From Pseudorhizobium xiangyangii (GTDB lineage: Bacteria > Pseudomonadota > Alphaproteobacteria > Rhizobiales > Rhizobiaceae), in the NCBI RefSeq assembly GCF_020531965.1, contig NZ_JAJAWH010000002.1, positions 124,001 to 188,000 on the forward strand: a stretch of DNA of 64,000 nucleotides, in the 5' to 3' direction. Position 1 is the stretch's first letter. Every line of letters starts with the position of its first letter. The position numbers were made by a program, and so were the translations under genes. The notes beneath the pieces were generated by a model that worked only from the letters and a program-made list of their open reading frames with translations, was not told the DNA's origin and made no database searches. Of the stretch, positions 36,502 through 44,005 are shown one piece after another.

Positions 36502-37556
36502 GGTGTCCCCGTCCGACGTCTGTGCCGGGTCAATCCGGCAATAATGTCATCGGCTGAGATCGTACCGATGATCGCGCCGTTGTCGATGACGCCGATTGTC
36601 CCAGGCTGGCGGGCAAGCGCGTCGAGGATATCGACAAGCGGTGTCTCCTGTTTGGCAGTTGCGGAGACGCCGGTCGCGGGGGCGCCGGAGGCGACGCCCG
36701 GGCGCATCACGTCGCCCGCGGTCAGCATGGCTATCGGGTTCAGGTGCTGGACGAAATCCGAGACGTACTGATTGATCGGATCGCGGACGATTTCCTGCGG
36801 GGTGCCGCACTGGATGATGCGCCCGCCTTCCATGATGGCGATGCGATTGCCGATCCGGAATGCCTCATCGAGATCGTGGCTGACGAAGAGGATGGTCTTC
36901 TTGAGGCGTCGCTGGAATTCCAGGAGTTCATCCTGAAGCCGGGTGCGGATCAGCGGATCGAGCGCGGAGAAGGGTTCGTCCATCAGGAGGATCGGCGCGC
37001 CGGTGGCGAAGGCGCGGGCAAGCCCGACGCGCTGCTGCATGCCGCCTGAGAGCTCGCCGACCTTGCGGTCCGCCCATTGACTGAGGTTGACCAGTTCCAG
37101 TTGCTCGCCGACGCGCCTGCGCCGCTCGCCATCCTTGACGCCGGCCAGTTCGAGGCCGAAGCCGACATTCTCCTCGACCGTGCGCCAGGGCAGGAGGCCG
37201 AATTGCTGGAACACCATGGATACGGTGTTCGTGCGCAGGTCCCGCAGCGATTTGGGACTGGTCTTGTAGGGATCGATCGGGCCGTTCGCCGTATTGACCT
37301 GAACCTCGCCGCGGGCAACGGGCGCCAAGCCGTTGACGGCGCGCAGGAGGGTTGACTTGCCCGAGCCGGAAAGCCCCATGAGGACGAGGATCTCGCCCTC
37401 GCGGATCGACAGCGAGGCCTTCGATACCCCCACGACGATGCCCGTCGCCTCGCTGATCTGGTCGCGGCTCTTGCCCAGGTCGATCAGGTCGAGGACTTCG
37501 GCGTGCTTTTCGCCGAAGACGATGTCGATGTTCCTGAAGACGACTGCGTCGGTCAT
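36498..37556 (-). CDS. choV: Choline ABC transporter ATP-binding protein
   Basis: A 352-residue ATPase of the glycine betaine/choline (ProV/OpuA) type. It has the ProV-like N-terminal extension with the coupling segment before the nucleotide domain, Walker [20 protein letters not shown]-loop [20 protein letters not shown], signature [14 protein letters not shown], Walker [18 protein letters not shown] and [16 protein letters not shown]-terminal CBS-like segment ends [14 protein letters not shown]. It works with ChoW and ChoX at the inner membrane. It overlaps choW by four bases (ATGA) and hugZ by four (GTGA). Confidence 0.93.
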   Translation of the reverse strand: MTDAVVFRNIDIVFGEKHAEVLDLIDLGKSRDQISEATGIVVGVSKASLSIREGEILVLMGLSGSGKSTLLRAVNGLAPVARGEVQVNTANGPIDPYKTSPKSLRDLRTNTVSMVFQQFGLLPWRTVEENVGFGLELAGVKDGERRRRVGEQLELVNLSQWADRKVGELSGGMQQRVGLARAFATGAPILLMDEPFSALDPLIRTRLQDELLEFQRRLKKTILFVSHDLDEAFRIGNRIAIMEGGRIIQCGTPQEIVRDPINQYVSDFVQHLNPIAMLTAGDVMRPGVASGAPATGVSATAKQETPLVDILDALARQPGTIGVIDNGAIIGTISADDIIAGLTRHRRRTGTP

Positions 37557-38395
37557 GTGCCGTCTCCCGATGCGGGGCGGAACATCCGGTCGAGGATGAT
37601 CGCCAGGATCACAATGCAGAGCCCCGCCTCGAACCCTCGGGCGATGTTGACGGTGTTCAGCGCCCGGACAACCGGTACGCCGAGGCCGTTTGCGCCGACG
37701 AGGGCGGCGATCACCACCATGGAGAGCGACAGCATGATCGTCTGGGTGAGGCCGGCCATGATCTGCGGCATGGCGAAGGGCAGTTCAACCTTGCGCAGCA
37801 CCTGTCCAGGCGTGGCGCCGAAGGCGACCGCCGCTTCGGTCAGTGCGTCAGGAGTGGAGACGATGCCCAGCCGCGTCAACCGGATTGGCGACGGGATGGC
37901 AAAGATCACGGTGGCGATGAGCCCAGGCACCATGCCGAGACCGAACAGGATGAGCGCGGGGATCAGGTAGACGAAGGTCGGAATGGTCTGCATCAGGTCG
38001 AGCACCGGACGCATGGCCTCGTAGAGCCATGGCCGCCGCGCGGCTGCGATGCCGAGCGGTATGCCGACCACCATGCTCACCGCAGTGGCGGCAAGCACCA
38101 GCGCCAGTGTTTCGGTCGTCTCTTTCCAGTAGCCCTGATTGATGATCAGCAGCAGGCCGAGCACGGTGAAGGCAGCGACCCCGAAGGAGCGGCGGAACCA
38201 CCAGGACAGGCCCGCCATGACGGCGACGATGACCAGCGGGTGGGGTGTCTGCAGCACGAAGAGCAGGCCATCGATGACGGCCGAGAGCATGGCGGATAGC
38301 CAGTCGAAAAACCAGGCGCCGTTATCCGTCAGCCAGTCAACGAAATCCTTGGCCAGGCGGCCGATGGGAATCTTGAAGTCGGTCAGCCAATCCAC
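37553..38395 (-). CDS. choW: Choline ABC transporter permease
   Basis: A 280-residue permease with an N-terminal hydrophilic segment, about six membrane helices and the EAA loop EAAVAFGATPGQVLRKVELP. LDLMQTIPTFVYLIPALILF is typical of ProW/ChoW. The start is GTG, chosen because MDWLTDFKIPIGRL matches the usual N-terminus; the ribosome site is weak. It lies 70 bases after choX. Confidence 0.93.
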   Translation of the reverse strand: MDWLTDFKIPIGRLAKDFVDWLTDNGAWFFDWLSAMLSAVIDGLLFVLQTPHPLVIVAVMAGLSWWFRRSFGVAAFTVLGLLLIINQGYWKETTETLALVLAATAVSMVVGIPLGIAAARRPWLYEAMRPVLDLMQTIPTFVYLIPALILFGLGMVPGLIATVIFAIPSPIRLTRLGIVSTPDALTEAAVAFGATPGQVLRKVELPFAMPQIMAGLTQTIMLSLSMVVIAALVGANGLGVPVVRALNTVNIARGFEAGLCIVILAIILDRMFRPASGDGT

Positions 38396-38465
38396 AGCGG
38401 TATACCCGGTTGGATGGTGTCAGGAAAATCGGGGCGGAACCGCCCCGATCGGCGACGTATGCTGC

Positions 38466-39413
38466 TCAGAGGCCAAGCTCTGACTTGACTGCGGCGGAGG
38501 CGTCGCCGCCATCCCTGGTGGTTACTCCGCTCAGCCATGGCTCGATCGCGCCGCCGTTGGCCTTCAGCCATTCGGTGGCGGCGTCTTCCGGATCCTGACC
38601 GTCATCGAGGATCGAAGCCATGATCTCGTTTTCCATCGGCAGCGAGAACTTCAGGTTCTTGATGAAGGCGCCGACGTTCGGGCACTCCTCGGTATAGCCG
38701 GCGCGCACGTTGGTATAGACTTCGGCACCGCCGAAATTTGCCCCGAAGACGTCATCGCCGCCGGAGAGGTAGGTGAGCTTGAAATTGGCGTTCATGGGAT
38801 GGGGCTCCCAGCCGAGGAAGACGATCGGCTCGCCCGCCTTGTCGGCGCGGGCCACCTGAGCCAGCATGCCCTGTTCGGAGGATTCGACCACCTCGAACTC
38901 CTTCACGCCGAAGGTGTCGTTCTCGACCATCTCCAGGATCAGGCGGTTGCCGTCATTGCCGGGCTCGATGCCGTAGATCTTGCCGTCGAGCGCGTCCTTC
39001 TGCGCCGCGATGTCCTTGAAGTCCTTGATGCCGAGTTCCGCGCCCTTTGCGTTGGTGGCGAGCGTGTACTTGGCGCCGACGAGGTTAGGCCCGAAGGATT
39101 CGACCGATTTGTCGTCGAGGAAGGGACGGACGTCGGCTTCCTGGGTCGGCATCCAGTTGCCGAGGAAGATGTCGATGTCCTTGTTCTTCAGCGAGCTGTA
39201 GGTGACGGGGACGGAGAGCACCTTCACGTCCGTTTCGTAACCGAGTGCTTTCAGCAGAACAGAGGCGGTCGCCGTGGTCGCCGTGATGTCGGTCCAGCCG
39301 ACGTCGGAGAAGCGCACCGCACCGCAGGATTCGGGCTCGGCTGCCGCAGCACCATGAGCGAGCGCAGCCAGCGATACGGCACCGGCTAGCATGATCTTCA
39401 TCGGATGGTTCAT
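38466..39413 (-). CDS. choX: Choline-binding periplasmic protein
   Basis: A 315-residue binding protein with signal peptide ([20 protein letters not shown]). The mature N-terminus [20 protein letters not shown] and the segments [20 protein letters not shown] and [20 protein letters not shown] are those of ChoX, with aromatic residues (Trp, Trp, Tyr) that form the choline box. It imports choline, used for betaine synthesis as an osmoprotectant or for growth. ATG 39413 has GGAG seven bases before it. A sigma-70 promoter is visible upstream. Confidence 0.94.
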   Translation of the reverse strand: MNHPMKIMLAGAVSLAALAHGAAAAEPESCGAVRFSDVGWTDITATTATASVLLKALGYETDVKVLSVPVTYSSLKNKDIDIFLGNWMPTQEADVRPFLDDKSVESFGPNLVGAKYTLATNAKGAELGIKDFKDIAAQKDALDGKIYGIEPGNDGNRLILEMVENDTFGVKEFEVVESSEQGMLAQVARADKAGEPIVFLGWEPHPMNANFKLTYLSGGDDVFGANFGGAEVYTNVRAGYTEECPNVGAFIKNLKFSLPMENEIMASILDDGQDPEDAATEWLKANGGAIEPWLSGVTTRDGGDASAAVKSELGL

Positions 39414-39444
39414 CGTGGTGCTCCGTGGGTTCATGTTCCCGGCC

Positions 39445-39473
39445 ATTATCAATATATGGCGAAAGGAGGCAAG
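39445..39473 (-). promoter_or_regulatory. Sigma-70 promoter of the cho operon
   Basis: On the minus strand CTTGCC (39468-39473), 17 bases, GATAAT (39445-39450). This is near the rhizobial CTTGAC-N17-CTATAT consensus and lies 32 bases before choX. Confidence 0.5.
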
Positions 39474-39611
39474 CGAGGTCGTGAACCGGCAAACCGGATC
39501 GTGTCTGCTATGCAACGGGTGCCAGCAAGTGCAACGTTTGCAGCCTATTTCCTGTGGTTTTCGGCGCAGCCGTGCTTTTCTACGCGACGATTGAACGCCA
39601 GAACGGCAGAC

Positions 39612-40193
39612 ATGGCCAAGCTCTATTTCCACTACGCGTCGATGAACGCCGGCAAGTCAACGCTGCTCCTGCAGGCATCCTACAATTATCAGGAGCGCGG
39701 CATGCGGACCGTCATCCTGACGGCAGCACTCGACAGCCGGGCAGGGGTCGGACGGGTCGCTTCCCGCATCGGCCTGCACGCGGATGCCATTCCATTCACC
39801 GCGGCCGACGATCTCTTCGCACTCGTCGAAGACATGCATCGTAGCGAGCCGGTTGCCTGCGTCTTCATCGACGAAGCGCAATTCCTGTCGCCCGAGCAGG
39901 TCTGGCAATTGGCGCGCCTGGCGGATCGCGTCGGCATTCCGGTCATGGCCTATGGCCTCAGGACGGACTTCCAGGGAAAGCTGTTTCCAGGATCGCAGGA
40001 ACTGCTGGCGATCGCCGACGAGCTTCGCGAAGTTCGCACGATCTGCTTTTGCGGTCGCAAGGCCACGATGGTCGCGCGTCTGGACGAAGAGGGGAACTTC
40101 GTACGCGAGGGGGCGCAGGTCGATGTCGGCGGCAACGAAAAATACGTCTCCTTCTGCCGCCGCCACTGGGAAGAAAAAATGCGCTGCTTCTAA
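39612..40193 (+). CDS. tdk: Thymidine kinase, type II
   Basis: A 193-residue enzyme that phosphorylates thymidine with ATP for dTMP salvage. P-loop MNAGKST at 11-17; the Walker B-like FIDEAQFL; lasso-like region [20 protein letters not shown]; and a zinc site formed by CFCGRKATM and FCRRHWEE. All are as in E. coli Tdk. ATG 39612 fits the family N-terminus; no strong ribosome site. Confidence 0.95.
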   Translation: MAKLYFHYASMNAGKSTLLLQASYNYQERGMRTVILTAALDSRAGVGRVASRIGLHADAIPFTAADDLFALVEDMHRSEPVACVFIDEAQFLSPEQVWQLARLADRVGIPVMAYGLRTDFQGKLFPGSQELLAIADELREVRTICFCGRKATMVARLDEEGNFVREGAQVDVGGNEKYVSFCRRHWEEKMRCF

Positions 40194-40198
40194 ACTGC

Positions 40199-40212
40199 TT
40201 GATCTTCGTCAA
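40199..40212 (+). promoter_or_regulatory. FNR/NnrR-type box before pseudoazurin
   Basis: TTGAT-CTTC-GTCAA matches the FNR-family consensus TTGAT-N4-ATCAA with one mismatch. It lies about 70 bases before the pseudoazurin start, the place expected for activation (centre near -41). Regulation by FnrN, NnrR or a related protein is inference. Confidence 0.55.
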
Positions 40213-40281
40213 AGAGCGCGGGGGCATGTCGCCGTATCAAGGTGGTCGACGCCTCCCAAGGCGCATTTCAGGAGATCGAGA

Positions 40282-40731
40282 ATGTTCAAGACTGCAAAGA
40301 CCGCCTTCCTTCTCGCGACGAGCCTCGTGGCCCTCTCATTTCCGGCCCTCGGCGCGGAAATAGAGGTCAAGATGCTCAACAAGGGCGCAGACGGTCAGGC
40401 CATGGTTTTCGAGCCGGCCGCCATCAAGGCCGCTCCGGGCGACGTTATCAAGTTCGTGGTTGTCGACAAGGGCCACGATGCCGCTTCCGTCAAGGGGATG
40501 ATCCCGGATGGTGTCGAAGAGTTCAAGGGCAAGATAAACGAGGAACTCTCCATTACGGTCGGCAAGGAAGGCGCTTATGTCGTGAAGTGCACGCCGCATC
40601 TCGGCATGGGGATGGTCGCTCTGATCGTCGTCGGTGACGCGCCCGCCAACCTCGAAGCGGTCAAGACCGGCAAGCTGCCGAAGAAGGCGCGCGAGCGGAT
40701 CAACGCCGCAATTACGCAGCTCGGCCTCTAA
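40282..40731 (+). CDS. Pseudoazurin (type 1 copper protein)
   Basis: A 149-residue periplasmic electron carrier. Signal peptide residues 1-24 ([18 protein letters not shown]). The mature cupredoxin domain has [20 protein letters not shown] and the ligands: His in [11 protein letters not shown], then Cys, His and Met in [14 protein letters not shown]. Pseudoazurins give electrons to copper nitrite reductase or N2O reductase; neither gene is in the window. ATG follows AGGAGA. An FNR-like box is upstream, so low-oxygen induction is likely. Confidence 0.93.
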   Translation: MFKTAKTAFLLATSLVALSFPALGAEIEVKMLNKGADGQAMVFEPAAIKAAPGDVIKFVVVDKGHDAASVKGMIPDGVEEFKGKINEELSITVGKEGAYVVKCTPHLGMGMVALIVVGDAPANLEAVKTGKLPKKARERINAAITQLGL

Positions 40732-40822
40732 AACTCAGTGCCGATCCTGCCTTTACATCGGGCCGCCGTGGTATAAGTCCATGGCGGTCTTTTGTTGTCT
40801 GATGCGCTTGCGGGGGATCGGT

Positions 40823-41731
40823 ATGGGCAAGGTGAGAAGCGACCGGGATTCGATTGCGGCATTGCAGGCCGCGCTCGCAGATCTCGACCGTGAGATCGAC
40901 CGGACGGGGAACGCCGTCACCGAGGCAGCCAGATCCAAGCGGGTGCCCGACATCACGGGCGATGCGACGCCGGGGCTCGAGGGCATCTCGGCGGCATGGA
41001 CATCAGCCTGCGAAACACTGGCGGTTCGCGCAGCGATAATCGCGGCGCGCGTCGATGACGTGATGGCCGTGCTCGAGGACAAGCCGCAGCCTACGGCGAA
41101 GGAGCGACTGAGGGCCGCGCTACGGAACCTGCTTGCGATGCGCTTCGGCCGGTCGGGCTGGATGGCGACCGATGTGCTGGTTGCGGCGCTTGCCGATGCC
41201 GACAGCCTCCACGGCATGCTTTCGGCCCGCCGCGAGCGGCTTGTCGCCATGCGGCAGCGCGTCGAATCCGATCTGGTGGAACTGGGCGGGCACCGCCAGG
41301 TGCTTGCCGACAACCTGGCCGAGGCCGCCTCGCACGAGGGGCGGCCGATCAGCGGCGCTTCGGTCCTCGTGGAGCAGTACCTCCAGACGGTTCAAGACTT
41401 CCTGGTCGAGATCAACCGCCAACTCACCCCCATCAATGTGCTGGTCAACAAGCTGACGATCGAGGCGGAACGGGCAATCCTGCTGGCGGGGATCCTCTCG
41501 CCGAGGCGCGGCGGATCGACGGCCGGGGTGTTCGCGCTCGACCGTGAAAGCCTGCCGCATCTGACGCCGCTGCTCGAACTCCATGAGACAGATATGCTCT
41601 CAAGCATCGAGGTCGAACGGCGAAAAACCAAGATCGACGGTCGATTTCTCGATACTTTCCGTGGCGCGCTCGACAAGGCGACCGGCACTGCCTACGTGAA
41701 GGGAACAAATGCAGGGGTAGGCAATGCTTGA
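40823..41731 (+). CDS. Helical cytoplasmic protein of unknown function
   Basis: A 302-residue soluble, mostly alpha-helical protein with many A, R, L and E residues, such as IAALQAALADLDREIDRTGN and LVEINRQLTPINVLVNKLTI. Coiled-coil stretches lie at about 5-30 and 130-200. No family recognised. GGGGGA lies five bases before the ATG at 40823. Its end overlaps the start of the DUF2333 gene by eight bases, so the two are coupled and probably work together. Confidence 0.72.
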   Translation: MGKVRSDRDSIAALQAALADLDREIDRTGNAVTEAARSKRVPDITGDATPGLEGISAAWTSACETLAVRAAIIAARVDDVMAVLEDKPQPTAKERLRAALRNLLAMRFGRSGWMATDVLVAALADADSLHGMLSARRERLVAMRQRVESDLVELGGHRQVLADNLAEAASHEGRPISGASVLVEQYLQTVQDFLVEINRQLTPINVLVNKLTIEAERAILLAGILSPRRGGSTAGVFALDRESLPHLTPLLELHETDMLSSIEVERRKTKIDGRFLDTFRGALDKATGTAYVKGTNAGVGNA

Positions 41732-42869
41732 TGCGATCAAAGGGCTTTTCCGAAAGATTTTCAGTGCGGCTGGTCGAGCTGTCGGGCTACTGGTCGCGTG
41801 GCTGGTGTGGCCGTTCCGAGCCGCCCGTGGCTGGTATTCGGGCCGCAACTGGATTGTGAAAGGGCCGCTTCTGGCGATCCTCGTCCTTTTCACGGGGCTC
41901 TATGGCTACTTCTTCTGGCAAACCCAGGTATGGAGCGGCTTCAATCCCGACTTTATCGACAACCATCGCTGGTCCGAGCGGACGGTTGCCGCCGGACAGG
42001 AACTGCCCGCCCCGGCGCCGGCTGCCGCCGATGCTCCGGCGGTTGCCGCCGCGCCCCAGTGCCAGACGTCGGCAATCGTCGATGCTGCCGCCGATCTCAT
42101 CGTTTTCAATGTCAACGAGAACGCCTGGATATCCTCCATGCTTCTCTACCGGGTGGGGCTTTTCGGTCTCGACTGGGACAATACGCCATTTCTCGACAAC
42201 AAGGCGTCGTTCCAGCGCGGCGTGAACCAGGCCGTGCGGCGCACGTCCATCGAACTGGTTGACACGCTGGCGCGAGTGCGCGGCACGTCGGGCATCAACA
42301 ACGACTTGCAGGATGCCCGCAACAACATGCAGTTCGACGAGTACTCGTGGTATTTCGGGCTCAGCCCCTTCGGGCCAAAGACACCGACTCCGAGCTACTA
42401 CCGGTCGGCGCTCGACAGCCTGCGCAAGTTCAATGTGGATCTCAGCGCCTGCAAGGCGACCTTCGACGGGCGTGCCGACAACCTGGTGCAATTCCTCGAC
42501 CGGATCGCCAACGATCTCGGCAGCACGTCGGCGATCCTGCGCGAGCGGTCGGAGAAGCACAATGGCGGCTGGTTCGATACGCGTGCGGATGATCGCTTCT
42601 GGTTCGCCTACGGCCAGCTATACGGCTATTACGCGATCCTTTCCGCCGCCGGGGCGGATTTCAGCCAGGTCATCCGCGAGCGTAACCTCGGGCCATTGTG
42701 GGCGGATACACTCGGCCAGTTCCGGGCGGCGCTGCGGATACAGCCGGCGATCATTTCCAACGGTCGCGAGGACGGCTGGATCATGCCGACGCATCTGGCG
42801 ACGATGGGCTTCTATATCCTCAGGGTAAGGTCCAATCTCGTGGAAGTCCGGTCGGTCCTTGACCGCTAG
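41724..42869 (+). CDS. DUF2333 family membrane protein
   Basis: A 381-residue protein of the DUF2333 family. One membrane helix (IVKGPLLAILVLFTGLYGYF, about 44-63) follows a basic N-terminus; a Pro/Ala-rich linker at about 90-110 leads to a periplasmic domain of about 270 residues with ENAWISSMLLYRVGLFGLDW, QFDEYSWYFGLSPFGPKTPT and RADDRFWFAYGQLYGYYAIL. Function unknown. Its start lies inside the end of the 302-aa gene (ATGCTTGA), pointing to an envelope complex with that protein. Confidence 0.85.
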   Translation: MLDAIKGLFRKIFSAAGRAVGLLVAWLVWPFRAARGWYSGRNWIVKGPLLAILVLFTGLYGYFFWQTQVWSGFNPDFIDNHRWSERTVAAGQELPAPAPAAADAPAVAAAPQCQTSAIVDAAADLIVFNVNENAWISSMLLYRVGLFGLDWDNTPFLDNKASFQRGVNQAVRRTSIELVDTLARVRGTSGINNDLQDARNNMQFDEYSWYFGLSPFGPKTPTPSYYRSALDSLRKFNVDLSACKATFDGRADNLVQFLDRIANDLGSTSAILRERSEKHNGGWFDTRADDRFWFAYGQLYGYYAILSAAGADFSQVIRERNLGPLWADTLGQFRAALRIQPAIISNGREDGWIMPTHLATMGFYILRVRSNLVEVRSVLDR

Positions 42870-42897
42870 GAAGATCGGGGACCGCTAGGAGATCGGG

Positions 42898-43623
42898 TCA
42901 AGGAATGAGGCCAAGGCGGATCGCCTTGGCCACGAGCTGCGTGCGGTTGACGCAATCCAGCTTCTTGATGGCGTTGGTCATGTGTGCGTTGACCGTGTGA
43001 TCCGACAGCGACAGGATGTGGCCGATCTCCACCGAGGTCTTTCCCTGGGCGGTCCACCGCACCACCTCCAGCTCGCGACCCGAGAGTGGGTTGGGCACGG
43101 CGAGGCGACCGGTGCGGCGGATTTTCTCGAACACGTCGAAGGCGTGCAGCGAGATCATCCCGAGTTCGTTGATCTCCGCCTGCTGAAGCGGTGGGCGGTC
43201 ACCATCGAAGCACATGAGGAACCGTTCCCCGTCCAGCGAATGCAGCGGCATCACGATTGTCGTGGTGATGCCGAAGCGGCGCAGCAGGTGCATAACCGGT
43301 GTCGGATGCTCCTTGCCAAAATCGCTTTGCAGACTGTCCAGCGTCCATGCGCGGGGCAGCATGGATTCGAAGAGTGTGGGCAGGATCGGGAACTCTACCA
43401 GAAATCGGTTCCTGTCGAATTCCTGGACGAAATCGGCAGGGAGAGTGCTCCGGACAAGAATGCGAGACAACAGGTGTTCGATGCCTGTCGGTTTGACCAG
43501 TAGTGATACATAGCTAAACTCGAAGGCGCGTGCCGCACGTTCCAGCGCTGCCACAACATCGGCCTGACAGCCGGCTGCGGCAATCACCTCACTCAGTGCT
43601 GACTGCCTTTCGGGCTCTTCCAT
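42898..43623 (-). CDS. LuxR-type regulator (solo)
   Basis: A 241-residue regulator with an N-terminal ligand-binding-like domain (about 15-160) and a C-terminal GerE HTH (LSGRELEVVRWTAQGKTSVE then IGHILSLSDHTVNAHMTNAI, about 180-235). The Asp-Pro pair that holds the homoserine lactone in true LuxR proteins is not evident; the region reads FLVEFPILPTLFESM. No luxI is in the window. It is divergent from the heme-type TonB receptor, a candidate target. ATG 43623 chosen; ribosome site weak. Confidence 0.83.
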   Translation of the reverse strand: MEEPERQSALSEVIAAAGCQADVVAALERAARAFEFSYVSLLVKPTGIEHLLSRILVRSTLPADFVQEFDRNRFLVEFPILPTLFESMLPRAWTLDSLQSDFGKEHPTPVMHLLRRFGITTTIVMPLHSLDGERFLMCFDGDRPPLQQAEINELGMISLHAFDVFEKIRRTGRLAVPNPLSGRELEVVRWTAQGKTSVEIGHILSLSDHTVNAHMTNAIKKLDCVNRTQLVAKAIRLGLIP

Positions 43624-44005
43624 CTTCACGACCGACAAATGCGACTGCCCCCCTCTGAACTCTGGCCGCGCTGATCTAACCAAGAGTAGCTTTGCACTTT
43701 GTTTACGATAGATGGTCAGATTTTAACTACTTAGCAATTGTTGGCCGGTGTCCACAAGCATCCTTTTGTAACAGGTATACTGTGTGCATTTTGTGCGGGG
43801 GTGGCCAGAGGCGCCTGTCGGGATCGCAAATGAAAATATGAGTTTTTTTATCACCTTTAATGTTGACAAAAAGAATCATGTTTTTTAGATGGCGGAACCA
43901 AGGCAGGTTTTCCTCCCGCCCGTATGACCCAGATCGGAACGCTCTTCCAAGCGACGCACTGCCGTGCGCCGTCGATGGCGCGTGCCTGCTCAAGAAAGGA
44001 ATACT
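43624..44005. promoter_or_regulatory. Divergent LuxR/heme receptor control region
   Basis: 382 bases, markedly AT-rich in 43700-43900. It contains the receptor promoter and the iron-box-like site listed separately. No gene is supported in it. Confidence 0.5.
43863..43890 (+). promoter_or_regulatory. Promoter with overlapping iron-box-like operator
   Basis: TTGACA (43863-43868), 16 bases, TTAGAT (43885-43890) makes a good sigma-70 promoter. TGA-N9-TCA at 43864-43878 overlaps the -35 element and fits the IRO-box pattern bound by RirA in rhizobia. It lies about 115 bases before the heme-type receptor gene. Confidence 0.5.
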
